From the NCBI GenBank assembly GCA_937907165.1, contig CALCUH010000067.1, positions 1 through 56,890 of the forward strand: a stretch of DNA of 56,890 nt, in the 5' to 3' direction. Below the pieces are notes generated by a model. The model did no database searches and had not been told where the DNA came from. It worked only from the letters and a program-made list of their open reading frames with translations. A program made the translations under genes and the position numbers. This document shows positions 26,202-35,600 of the stretch, piece by piece. The stretch comes from an uncultured Bacteroidales bacterium. GTDB taxonomy: Bacteria; Bacteroidota; Bacteroidia; Bacteroidales; Paludibacteraceae. Each line of letters starts with the position of its first letter. Position 1 is the stretch's first letter.

Positions 26202-26726
26202 TCACCAATTAGCCACAGTAGCGTTAAAGATTTGGCTCACAATATCCTCGATCAACGTCTCATTTAACTCACCCTGCACCTCATCGATGGTATATTGGTT
26301 AGAAAACGTCTGATAAGAAGAGAACGAGCGTTCGAAGTTTTCGGAAGGATTCGCCTTGTTCACGAAACGAACGGAAACCGACATTTGAAGACGAGAATCC
26401 ACAGCTTCACCGCTGGAATTGACACCACTGGAGACCACATTATAACCATTGATATACCCCGTTATCTGCAAGTCACCATCATGTTCCACCGCGACGAGAG
26501 AAGTCTTAGAAGAAAATTCGTCCTTCAGTTTTTCCGTGAAATCAGAAGAGAGAGAAGCGACAACCAAAGGCGCCCTATTAGGGAATTCCTCAATCGTAAT
26601 CGTCTTAACAACCGTATAATCAATAGAAGACCCATTAAACTTGTATGAAATCTTACATGAAGCGAGGATGCAAAGACCCGCCACAAGTACCAAGCGTAAA
26701 AAGTTTTTTCTGTTACTCCAAGCCAT
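26202..26726 (-). CDS. lptE: LptE-type LPS-assembly lipoprotein
   Basis: 174 residues. A lipoprotein signal ends in the lipobox ILASC with Cys24. The body (YKFNGSSIDYTVVKTITIEEFPNRAP, then a long helix FTEKLKDEFSSKTSL and a beta hairpin ITGYINGYNV) matches the LptE/LPS-assembly lipoprotein fold. LptE plugs LptD in the outer membrane and guides LPS insertion. The gene overlaps the end of the sigma-54-type activator by 14 bases and precedes the TPR gene by 4. The family is weakly conserved, so the call combines fold-level similarity and the standard gene order. Confidence 0.82.
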   Translation of the reverse strand: MAWSNRKNFLRLVLVAGLCILASCKISYKFNGSSIDYTVVKTITIEEFPNRAPLVVASLSSDFTEKLKDEFSSKTSLVAVEHDGDLQITGYINGYNVVSSGVNSSGEAVDSRLQMSVSVRFVNKANPSENFERSFSSYQTFSNQYTIDEVQGELNETLIEDIVSQIFNATVANW

Positions 26727-27999
26727 ATTGTTTTATCTTTCTGTAAAGCGTCCGTTCCGAGATTTTCAGATCCATGGCCGCATATTTTCTTTTATTGTTA
26801 TGTTTTTCCAATGCCTTTTTTATCATATCCTTTTCCGCATCCTCCAGAGAGAAATTCTCCTCCACATATTCATCCATATCCTGGATATCGTGTTGAGACT
26901 TGATTTTCGTCACGTCCACCTTAGGCACCGGAGAGGTTGAAATCGAAGCATTGCCTTGATAATTGGCGCTCAAGTCACGGACGTCGCCATAAGCATCTCC
27001 AATATGCTGCAGACCATGTGATTCATTCGTCTGCATCGTAGGAATATTGTCAACACTTACCGTGCCATTCTGCATGATATCATTCACCAACTTCTTCAAG
27101 TCATTCATATCCTTTCGCATGTCGAACAAAACCTGATAAAGGATTTCCCGCTCGCTGTTGAATGTTTTGTCGCCGGAAGTAGGCGCAAGCATCGGCAAAT
27201 TAGCATCCGCCACATGCTGAGGAAGATACGAAAGGAGCGTCTCCGGAGAAATTTCGCGTTCGGTCTCCAACACCGAAATCTGTTCCGTCACATTCTTGAG
27301 CTGGCGCACATTTCCCGGCCATGGGTAACGGAGCAAGATGGACTTCGCGTCCTGAGACAAAGAGATGGCGGGCATCTTATATTTCTCCGCAAAATCGGTC
27401 GCGAATTTTCTAAAAAGCAAATAGATGTCGTCGCCTCTTTGTCGAAGAGGAGGCACCACAATGGGAACCGTGTTCAATCGATAATAAAGATCCTCTCGGA
27501 ATCGTCCTTCCGAAATGGCGCGGAGCATATCCAAATTTGTGGCCGCAACCACACGAACGTTCGTCTTATAGACTTCAGAAGAACCGACTTTCATGTACTC
27601 CCCTGCCTCCAAAACGCGTAACAGGCGCACTTGAGTGGAGAGCGGAAGCTCGCCCACCTCATCCAAAAAGATGGTTCCTCCATTCGCCTCCTCAAAATAG
27701 CCCTTCCTATCCGAAGTTGCACCAGTAAAGGAACCCTTCACATGGCCGAAGAGTTCTGAGTCGATCGTTCCCTCAGGGATGGCACCGCAGTTCACCGCAA
27801 TATACTTGTTATGCTTCCTCGCACTATTCTGATGAATGATCTGTGGAAACTTTTCCTTTCCCACGCCACTCTCACCTGTGATAAGCACAGACAAATCTGT
27901 CGACGCAACTTGCACAGCCACATCAATCGCTCGGTTCAAAGCAAGGTCCGCCCCTACGATACCGAATTTGTTCTTCACATTAATAATCTCGCTATTCAT
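26713..27999 (-). CDS. Sigma-54-type AAA+ transcriptional activator without receiver domain
   Basis: 428 residues from the ATG at 27999; an upstream in-frame extension to 28044 would cover the promoter. It has no response-regulator domain, and the AAA+ domain starts almost at once (KFGIVG). Walker A is GESGVGKE (42-49), the sigma-54 contact loop reads GSFTGA (89-94, canonical GAFTGA), and Walker B is TIFLDEVGEL (109-118). The arginine-rich block RFREDLYYRLN follows. A linker of about 100 residues leads to a Fis-type helix-turn-helix (about 390-428). It activates genes with RNA polymerase-sigma54. It is the first gene of the lptE-secG unit, but its targets are not visible here. Confidence 0.9.
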   Translation of the reverse strand: MNSEIINVKNKFGIVGADLALNRAIDVAVQVASTDLSVLITGESGVGKEKFPQIIHQNSARKHNKYIAVNCGAIPEGTIDSELFGHVKGSFTGATSDRKGYFEEANGGTIFLDEVGELPLSTQVRLLRVLEAGEYMKVGSSEVYKTNVRVVAATNLDMLRAISEGRFREDLYYRLNTVPIVVPPLRQRGDDIYLLFRKFATDFAEKYKMPAISLSQDAKSILLRYPWPGNVRQLKNVTEQISVLETEREISPETLLSYLPQHVADANLPMLAPTSGDKTFNSEREILYQVLFDMRKDMNDLKKLVNDIMQNGTVSVDNIPTMQTNESHGLQHIGDAYGDVRDLSANYQGNASISTSPVPKVDVTKIKSQHDIQDMDEYVEENFSLEDAEKDMIKKALEKHNNKRKYAAMDLKISERTLYRKIKQYGLE

Positions 28000-28030
28000 C
28001 ACAATCTCTCCACTTCTTGCAGACAAAAGG

Positions 28031-28038
28031 CAAAAATA
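28031..28038 (-). promoter_or_regulatory. -7 promoter box TATTTTTG for the activator-lptE-secG operon
   Basis: TATTTTTG on the minus strand matches TAnnTTTG, 31 bases before the ATG at 27999. A TTTG at 28062-28065 lies 23 bases upstream, a few bases wider than ideal. It is divergent from the ridA box 33 bases away. Confidence 0.45.
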
Positions 28039-28071
28039 CAACATTCGGATGGAAAATCACCCAAACGTGAT

Positions 28072-28079
28072 TATATTTG
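28072..28079 (+). promoter_or_regulatory. -7 promoter box TATATTTG for ridA
   Basis: TATATTTG on the plus strand lies 25 bases before the ridA ATG at 28105, in the divergent gap with the activator operon. No good -33 TTTG is seen. Confidence 0.45.
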
Positions 28080-28104
28080 TCTGACAAATAAACTTTTTTT
28101 AAAC

Positions 28105-28482
28105 ATGACGAAAGTAATAAGCACCCCGAAGGCACCCGCAGCTGTAGGTCCATACAGCCAAGCCATTCTATCAGGAGGGACTCTCTACGCTTCAGGACAA
28201 ATAGCCATCGATCCCAAAACAAGTATTCTTGTAGGGAACACGATCGATGAACAGACGAAACAAGTGATGACCAACATCGGAGAAGTATTAAAAGCCGCAG
28301 GATACACCTTTAAAGATGTTGTAAAGGCGACCATCTTCATCACCGACATGAACAGTTTCGGCGTTGTCAACAAAATCTACGGAGAGTATTTCACAGAAAA
28401 TCCTCCAGCAAGATCATGCGTGGAAGTGAGCGCCCTACCCAAAGGAGCGCTGATTGAAGTGGAAGTTATCGCCACGAAGTAA
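28105..28482 (+). CDS. ridA: RidA (YjgF/YER057c/UK114) enamine/imine deaminase
   Basis: 125 residues, full family length. RidA hydrolyses reactive 2-aminoacrylate and related imines to ketoacids and ammonia, protecting PLP enzymes. Conserved residues are GPYSQA with Tyr17, the SGQIAIDP block, Arg103 in PARSCVEV, and Glu120. The ATG at 28105 begins MTKVISTPKAPAAVGPY, the standard N-terminus; an open frame extending upstream to 27811 runs into the divergent gene and is discarded. The gene is monocistronic, with a -7 box upstream and a terminator directly after it. Confidence 0.94.
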   Translation: MTKVISTPKAPAAVGPYSQAILSGGTLYASGQIAIDPKTSILVGNTIDEQTKQVMTNIGEVLKAAGYTFKDVVKATIFITDMNSFGVVNKIYGEYFTENPPARSCVEVSALPKGALIEVEVIATK

Positions 28483-28488
28483 CAAAAT

Positions 28489-28524
28489 AAAATCCTGAAC
28501 CTTTCCTAAGATTCAGGATTTTTT
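28489..28524 (+). terminator. Rho-independent terminator of ridA
   Basis: A perfect 11-base-pair stem, AAAATCCTGAA (28489-28499) with TTCAGGATTTT (28512-28522), ending in six T. The opposite strand is also T-rich after the stem, so it may also stop transcripts from the pyridoxamine kinase gene. Confidence 0.92.
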
Positions 28525-28567
28525 ATGTATTGGCGACGGATGATACATCCATCGCGCGAATTTACGA

Positions 28568-29413
28568 TCAGCAATCGCCCAAACGCTTAATCAAGAAAGG
28601 AAGCGCCTTCTCGAATTTCACGCCATACCAGTGGGAATCGTCACCGACGGTACATTCAATAGACTTCACCGTGAAATCGACAGCCAACTTGGCAGATTCC
28701 TCCAAAGAATAGCCACGCACCATCGCACCCGTAAACGAGCTTGCGAACACGTCGCCCGTACCATGGAAAGCGCCGCCTATGAAATCCCGGAAATAGTAGT
28801 TAACCGCACCAGTTTGACCGTTTAAAGTAGCTACACCGACCTTCCCCTCCTCAAAGGAGACGCCAGTCAACAAGACATTTTTACAGCCCAAGCCCTTCAG
28901 TTTGTGCAACATATCCTCGATATACTCCTTAGTATGATGGTCCTCCACATACTTTTCGTTCAACATAAAGGAAGCCTCAGTCAAGTTAGGGAGAATCACA
29001 TCCGCCTTAGCACAGAATCCAGCCATCATAGATGGGAAATCGGAAGAGAAACCAGTATACAGTTTACCCTTATCACCCAAGACCGGATCGATAATCACAA
29101 TACTATCTTTTTTAGAAAGATTATCGATGATGTCGGAAATATAAGCCAATTGTTTAGGACTTCCCACATAGCCCGTATAGAAAGCGTCGAAAAGAATATT
29201 TTCTTTTTGCCAATGTTTCATGATTGGCACCAAATCTTCAGTCAAATCACGGAAAGTGAATCCCGAGAATCCGCCCGTATGCGTAGAGAGCACAGCGGAA
29301 GGCAATATGGACGTTTCGATTCCCATAGCTGAAAGAATAGGCAATGCCACCGTAAGCGAGCACTGTCCCACGCAAGATACATCTTGCACCGTCAAAATCC
29401 TACAATCTTTCAT
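28568..29413 (-). CDS. Pyridoxamine/pyridoxal kinase (ribokinase-like fold)
   Basis: 281 residues of the PdxK/PdxY group, which phosphorylates the 5'-hydroxyl of pyridoxal or pyridoxamine with ATP in vitamin B6 salvage. Features: the N-terminal ILTVQDVSCVGQCSL substrate loop, STHTGGF near 43-49, DPVLGDKGKLY at 109-119, and the catalytic GTGD loop with Asp221 in FHGTGDVFASS. The length fits. A -7 box lies about 30 bases upstream. Substrate preference among B6 vitamers cannot be read from the sequence. Confidence 0.9.
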   Translation of the reverse strand: MKDCRILTVQDVSCVGQCSLTVALPILSAMGIETSILPSAVLSTHTGGFSGFTFRDLTEDLVPIMKHWQKENILFDAFYTGYVGSPKQLAYISDIIDNLSKKDSIVIIDPVLGDKGKLYTGFSSDFPSMMAGFCAKADVILPNLTEASFMLNEKYVEDHHTKEYIEDMLHKLKGLGCKNVLLTGVSFEEGKVGVATLNGQTGAVNYYFRDFIGGAFHGTGDVFASSFTGAMVRGYSLEESAKLAVDFTVKSIECTVGDDSHWYGVKFEKALPFLIKRLGDC

Positions 29414-29441
29414 AATTCAAACGAATAAAATTTTTCGTGCA

Positions 29442-29449
29442 CAAATTTA
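29442..29449 (-). promoter_or_regulatory. -7 promoter box TAAATTTG upstream of the pyridoxamine kinase gene
   Basis: TAAATTTG on the minus strand matches TAnnTTTG and lies 28 bases before the ATG at 29413. The nearest TTTG (29462-29465) is only 12 bases upstream, so the -33 box is uncertain. Confidence 0.42.
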
Positions 29450-29525
29450 CATAAAACCAGCCAAAATCATGTCGTTTTGTAAGGTGAAAAATGCATTCAC
29501 AGAAACAATAGCTTCATCGACAGCA

Positions 29526-32447
29526 TTATCGCTTCACGATTCTAGCGACAGCAGAACCAAGGGAGGAATTCACACGAACCATATAAATACCTTTTCCTAG
29601 CCCCACCAACGAAATAGATTCGCCACTCCTCAGAACATCTTCAGCCACAGTGACACCCTCGACGGAGAATATTGAAACAGACAGCACCTCATCGGAAGGA
29701 GAAGATACGAACAATCGGTCGGAGACCGGATTCGGATAAAATGCGACTAAGAAATCCTCAGAACGGACAACCGGATCAGCCGTAGGAGGGAGGTTCCTCT
29801 CAGAGAATGTGACATTATTCGTAATAGTCCAATAGACATTCCCATGATCAACAATTCTAGCATAAGACTGATGCTTTTCATGAAGACAATAAGTTACAGA
29901 ATCCAATATGGTGAGTTTTCCATCCTCTTTTTTAGAAAGGAAGATAGTCTTCTCCAAAGAGAATGGCAGTTTAAAGTTAGCATGTAAAGGACCTTGCTCA
30001 GAGTCTTTGTCCGCCCAAACAATTTTATAAGCACCTGAAGATATGGACGTTGAGTTCAAATCATCAGATGGGAACTGATACATATCGAGCGTATCAATAT
30101 CACACGAAAGATACAATCCGGCCAAATTGACTTCCGTCTTACCAGAATTATAGAGTTCTATCCAATCCTCTTGTTGACGATAATCATCCACATACATGTT
30201 ATTTTTCGTGCAAATTTCATTGATAAGAAGTTTATTCTCATCAGGATCATACGAGGCATCTTCCCTAAAGTATGCCTTATAAGACTCAGCGGAAGCAGTA
30301 TCGCAAAGAATTACGTCAAAAGATTTCTCCACATTTCCGTTTCTTGTCACCTCCCAATAGTCAAAGAGATAACCCGCCGGAGCGACAGCTTCCAGCTCAC
30401 ACTTTGTTTTCGAGAAGAAGCAGCCGCTGAAATCATTCATATCAATTAATTCCTTATTCAATATAAACTTAGATTCTTTCGTGTCGGAGAAGATATGGAT
30501 AGGAGCGGTATCACACTTATAGCTTCTCATAATATCACTTTGGATATATGGCACGCGTCGATCTATGAATTTACGGATCTTTTTGAGATTGTCATCATAT
30601 TTGCCCTCCACCCTATCATTTTCAGACAAATAACGTTCATACACTCTAGCCTCCTGATCTATACGACCAGCCAAGCTATCCAATACAGCATTCATCCTAT
30701 CAGGCGAGAATGTGGTAGCCAAATGGACACACCACTTAGCCAAAAAGCGAGAACGAACCTCGTCGTTTAGAAGAAGCATGTAGAACAACTCATTTTTATT
30801 TGCCAAAGAAGATATTGCGTTCACTGCATAATTGTCCTCATACAATGAAAGTCCAAAATCCGTATCATATAATATCCAGCGCCACTTCCCGTTCCCCTTC
30901 TTTTTCCACTCCTTCATGTTTCCGCCCGGCCAATCTCTATTCGAGGAGTAGATTTCAGCCATGAAATAATTTAGGAATTCGTCCAAATCAATTAATTGAT
31001 CGATTTTTTTTAAAGTTTGGGGAGTGTTAATCTCCGCCTTCGTATAATCAGCAAATTCCATCACCTCGTCAAAAGTAGACCCTTCCTTTGCGGAAGCGCC
31101 GTCATTCAAATAAAACTCATCCTCATCCAATCCGTAATTGGAGAAAACGAAGCTTTTATTAGTACGTTCCCGAATGTTCAACATTCCATAATAGACCCCA
31201 TTCATAAACACAACAGAAGGCTCATAAGCCTGATGGTCAAGATTCAAATGAGCGACAACCGTCTGCATAAAGCCGTCACGCAGATAAGAGCGTCCGAAAT
31301 CGTTACCTGAGTTTCTCAGCACAACGCTCTTCCAACGGAGCCTTGGCTTTTCACTAAAAATCGGGTAATCAAGTTCCTTATCTCCATACACTTTATTTGC
31401 GTTCACCTTGATGGATTTCACGAACTTGGTGCGAGAACATGCTCCGAAATTTCCGATTTTCAGTTCTTGATTCAATCGTTCCGCTTTATTCATATCGAAA
31501 TATTCCATGTTGGCAGCACGGTCCCAATCATTCATATAATTAGCCTCATGTTCACGGGCACTACAATAGCTAGGCACAATCGATCCATTCTCTCCCTCGA
31601 CGAACAATCCGAGTTGGTCGCCAGTAACATAATCCGGATCAGAGACGACAGACACAACAGGAAGATTAATGTCTCTCTCTCCGATAAAATATGTTGCAGT
31701 GACCACATTACTTGGAATCTCACCATCACGATAAGCTGCCGCCCTTAATGGTGTGTTTTTGGTTAAAAGGAGAGGCTCCTCATAAAGTTTACCCTTTTTC
31801 TTAGTGGGTTCAGAACCATCCAACGTATAATAAATTTGGGCGGAAGCATCCGGAGATGAAATATTCACAGACTGCGCTTCCGCATAAAAGCCAGGAGTCA
31901 AATCGAAAGAAGGTTCAGCGGTTTGCCTATCAGAAGTTTCCGACCCGGCATTGGAAGTTCCCTTCGTCGGATTCAAGAAATAGACATTTTCGCCGGTTCC
32001 ATCCTCAATATGTCCATAAGAGATGTTGCGATATGTCGTGTCGTAAATCATACGATCCACCTGTTGTCCTGACTCATCGAATATATACAATCCTCCTTTC
32101 TTAGCAGGTAATTTGAAATTAGCATGAAAAGGAGTCGACGTTTCAGATCCATCGAAATAGACAATCAGGAATCCGCCCGGCTGGATAATAGACTTTTCCG
32201 GATGGTTACGATCCGGGACCATCTGCCATTTATCCGAAATAGAAGATGTGTCCGAAAAAAAGTAGAGAGAAACATCCACCGGTTCCGCTCCGGAATTATA
32301 CAATTCCGCCCAACCGGAGAATTGGAAATTGTTATCCACAGAGGAAGTGACATTCTTTGGCATCACCTCATTAATCACAACAGATCCGAACAGCAATGAT
32401 GAAGATATCAGCAAGGCCGTCGTCAATAATAAAACCTTTTTACTCAT
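29526..32447 (-). CDS. Secreted CotH-kinase protein with two lamin-tail domains and T9SS type A sorting domain
   Basis: 973 residues. A signal peptide (1-21) is followed by a lamin-tail domain (about 22-160, VVINEVMPKN), a chitobiase C-terminal-like Ig domain (about 185-255, IYYTLDGSEPT), and a CotH kinase domain (about 260-640). The CotH motifs are SNRDWPGGN (502-510) and the metal-binding D-x-D pair Asp528/Asp530 in WRWILYDTDFGL. A second lamin-tail domain covers about 738-880. The last 75 residues (VAFYPNPVSDRLFV to GIYMVRVNSSLG and VARIVKR) are a clear T9SS type A sorting domain. CotH of Bacillus is an atypical kinase of spore-coat proteins; here the enzyme would act at the cell surface. 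It lies just downstream of the largest adhesin-like gene. Confidence 0.88.
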   Translation of the reverse strand: MSKKVLLLTTALLISSSLLFGSVVINEVMPKNVTSSVDNNFQFSGWAELYNSGAEPVDVSLYFFSDTSSISDKWQMVPDRNHPEKSIIQPGGFLIVYFDGSETSTPFHANFKLPAKKGGLYIFDESGQQVDRMIYDTTYRNISYGHIEDGTGENVYFLNPTKGTSNAGSETSDRQTAEPSFDLTPGFYAEAQSVNISSPDASAQIYYTLDGSEPTKKKGKLYEEPLLLTKNTPLRAAAYRDGEIPSNVVTATYFIGERDINLPVVSVVSDPDYVTGDQLGLFVEGENGSIVPSYCSAREHEANYMNDWDRAANMEYFDMNKAERLNQELKIGNFGACSRTKFVKSIKVNANKVYGDKELDYPIFSEKPRLRWKSVVLRNSGNDFGRSYLRDGFMQTVVAHLNLDHQAYEPSVVFMNGVYYGMLNIRERTNKSFVFSNYGLDEDEFYLNDGASAKEGSTFDEVMEFADYTKAEINTPQTLKKIDQLIDLDEFLNYFMAEIYSSNRDWPGGNMKEWKKKGNGKWRWILYDTDFGLSLYEDNYAVNAISSLANKNELFYMLLLNDEVRSRFLAKWCVHLATTFSPDRMNAVLDSLAGRIDQEARVYERYLSENDRVEGKYDDNLKKIRKFIDRRVPYIQSDIMRSYKCDTAPIHIFSDTKESKFILNKELIDMNDFSGCFFSKTKCELEAVAPAGYLFDYWEVTRNGNVEKSFDVILCDTASAESYKAYFREDASYDPDENKLLINEICTKNNMYVDDYRQQEDWIELYNSGKTEVNLAGLYLSCDIDTLDMYQFPSDDLNSTSISSGAYKIVWADKDSEQGPLHANFKLPFSLEKTIFLSKKEDGKLTILDSVTYCLHEKHQSYARIVDHGNVYWTITNNVTFSERNLPPTADPVVRSEDFLVAFYPNPVSDRLFVSSPSDEVLSVSIFSVEGVTVAEDVLRSGESISLVGLGKGIYMVRVNSSLGSAVARIVKR

Positions 32448-32507
32448 AACTCAACACAAAAACTTAGAAACATTTATACATATATCCGTTTTTTCCTTAA
32501 ACGACGG

Positions 32508-32515
32508 CAAAATTA
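32508..32515 (-). promoter_or_regulatory. -7 promoter box TAATTTTG upstream of the CotH gene
   Basis: TAATTTTG on the minus strand fits TAnnTTTG and lies 60 bases before the ATG at 32447, just after the terminator of the upstream giant gene. No -33 box is seen at the right distance. Confidence 0.4.
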
Positions 32516-32556
32516 GAAAAAATTCACCACATTGGAATCATTTCCGTAAGGGTTAC

Positions 32557-32601
32557 TGAAAAAAAAGAGGAAAACCGGCTATAATCATTCCGATTTTCCT
32601 C
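32557..32601 (-). terminator. Rho-independent terminator of the 5257-residue protein gene
   Basis: On the minus strand GAGGAAAATCGG pairs with CCGGTTTTCCTC (arms 32590-32601 and 32567-32578), with one mismatch and an 11-base loop, and is followed by about nine T. It lies 22 bases after the giant gene's stop. Confidence 0.85.
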
Positions 32602-32623
32602 CACACACATAATGTCTTTATTC

Positions 32624-35600
32624 CTAATCTATCTTTACCACCTCAATAGTACCTCTGATTATCAATCCATTCCCCATAACCAACTCGTAGAAATAGACAC
32701 CCGGATCAGCCTGATGGCCCTTATGCGTACCCGGCCATCCGTCATCTCCCACAAAGACTTTCTGTCCATAACGGTCATAGATGATGACATGATGACGTTC
32801 CATGAACACATCATTATAACCATCTTTAACGAACGGAGTAAAGGCGGTTGGAATCTCCTGAAGGACATCCACCTCCGTAACTGCGGAAGGTGTTTCAGGA
32901 CAGACTCCATCAGTAATCGTCACATAATAAGAAGTCGTATCCTCAGGATAATCTAAGATATAAGGGTGCTCCTTAAATCCGGATATTTCATAAATCTCAT
33001 CCTCCTCATCATCAGGATCATCAAAGAAAAAGCCCTCTCCCTCATAGCTATTGTAGTTCTCCATATCATACTTGCCCACTACTTTATGCCATACGAGATA
33101 ATGATAATCATATTTCGTATTCAAGGCCAACGTCACGCTCTCACCTCTCCAAATGCGGGCAGGGTCATGAGGTTCCGTCTCTATGACGATACTATCAGGA
33201 TTAAATCTTGTATGCACATCCAAAAGGATGGAATCTCTCGAATATATTTGATTGAGACGCAACATCGTCAAGGAAGTAGAGTCTCCATTCAAGAAGTTCA
33301 AGGAATCCTTCGTCGTAAGAGAATCATCATAACAATTCAACAAAACATGAGAATTTAGGGAAGAGGTAGATCCGCAACGGTTCTCGGCATAATATGAGAT
33401 TAGCTTACCATTGTATTCTGAAGAGACTTTACCCATGATAGAATCATCCGGATCAAACCTCAACGTATCTACCATCCAATATTCAGCAGTGATTGACGCA
33501 CCCATGCTATCAACACATTGCAGATATGGAGCCAGATTTATGTAATTTCCTTCGCAGACCGGCATTTGCGCAGAGACGATCTTCACTTTCGGACGTTCAA
33601 GCACGTTGATATACGCTGTAGCGGTATCCGAACATCCGGTCGTTGTATCCATCGCAACGAAAGAATAGTATCCGCTTTCGCTTCTCTGATGGAGTTTGGT
33701 CAACTCCTCTGCCACAACTTGCGAATTACCATACAATGAATTATAAACGTCAAACTCGCTGCTGTATGTCTTAGGATTCTCACTATACATCAAGTTCTCA
33801 CGAGAAACCTCTCCCCTATAGTAATCGAAGCAGAACACACTCGGTCTTTTACGGATAGTACCATCGGCTCTCATTTCCTCGACAATACCACTAGCGAAAC
33901 GAATATCCTGGCTCGCTAACGAAACGCCAAGTTCGTCAAAAACACAAGTATCTCTCGAAGGTGCGCTCACAGAGACAATAGAATTCAACAATTGGACGCG
34001 CACAAATTTCGAGGTGCTATCCATATTACCGCACATATCGTAAACGTAAATCCACACATCCATGGATTGTTTAATAGAAGAACCTGGAGCTGGCACTTGT
34101 TTTACCGTAAGTTGTCCATTTTCCGAACAATTATCCTCTAACATAGACTTTATGCTAACGGTAAAGTCTGGCACTTCGAATTCGCAGCCCTTCAAAGACT
34201 TAGCTAAAACTGGGTTGTTCCAATTATCAGGATAATTAAACTTAGGAGCGACCGTATCACGGATGAATATATTTTGAACCATCGTATCTCTATTACCACA
34301 CCGGTCGGATGCTATATACATACGAGTAATATTATAATTATAATAGTCACAAGAATTCACATCTTTTGAACGATCGTTCTCTTCTATCAATGTAATATTG
34401 ACAGCCCCGTCACAATTATCTGTCGCAGTAAGGGTTTCCGCACTGAATATGGTATCCTCGCAAGAGAGGATCGTATCTCTCAAGACAAAATCGAACTTAG
34501 GAGCGACCGTATCTTTGACATAAATGATTTCCTGACAAGAATCGACATCGCCTCTCGTATCCGTCACCATATAGATTCTGGTCACAACCATTGAACAAGA
34601 ATCTCCATCATACACATCCGTATAGCGGAAGGAACCCTCCACTATCTTAGACTCTGTCGTGAATGATCCGCCTGCCGCCTTAAACGCCTCGTAAGAGTCA
34701 TATCCTGCAGGGACATCCTCAAGACAAACATATCGAGAGCCATCCAAAACGCCTGGGCAGAAGAGCGTATCAGCACCATGATCCTCGACTTTCACAATCT
34801 GCGTACAGATGGCCGAATTACCGGAATTATCGGTAAATGTCCAAACGACAGTCGTGTTACCGATTTCGAAATTACCCTCTAAAGGCGAACCATCCTCACG
34901 AACTCCTGTAGCCGTAATCGTACCATCACAAAGGTCTTCTACCGTCGGAGTTACCAAGCCAGCCTTGACAGCCTCCTCATAAGTGGTGAATGTCTTATTG
35001 AGAGAAGCGACTGTGATATCAGCATGGATTGTATCCAAGTCATCGCAATTAGGAACAGGAGGGAAGGTATCCAATACGGTCACCGTCATGCTACAAGACA
35101 ACGGAGTCGTACTAAGCGGACTAGTGAAAGTCCAAGTAAGCGTAGTGACGCCCACCGGATAAGCATCCTCCAATGCGAGGCTATCAGAACGGGAAGGAAC
35201 GCCAACGACATCCTCGTCCGTGCAAGCGTCTTTCGCCACAGGAGTCACCATAACGAACTGACCCGCAGGAATCGTACATTGATTCATCGCAATATACAAA
35301 ACCGTATCCTTCAACGAGTCGCAATCGAACTTAGGAGCCAAATCGCTTTGGATGAAGACATATTGTTCGCAATCCGCGGCGGTTGTAGAGTAAACGCTGG
35401 TAAACGTCCAGACGATTGTGTCATGGCCTACCACATAAGCGTCATCCATTTCACGTCCGCTCGTTCTTCTACCCACGCCCCAGATAGTATCATTCGTGCA
35501 AGCATCCAAAGCGAACGGAATGTTCACATTCAAATCAGCAGCGGAAATCTCACAGACTCCGTTCAAGACTTTTTCGATTGGCGAATTCTTCAACGAGTCG

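Noticed and set aside
28000..28044. 15-codon N-terminal extension of the sigma-54-type activator
   Set aside because: It covers the -7 box and is unrelated to family N-termini; the ATG at 27999 starts just before the AAA+ domain.
27811..28104. Long N-terminal extension of ridA
   Set aside because: It overlaps the divergent activator gene and its promoter; RidA proteins are about 125 residues and begin at the ATG at 28105.
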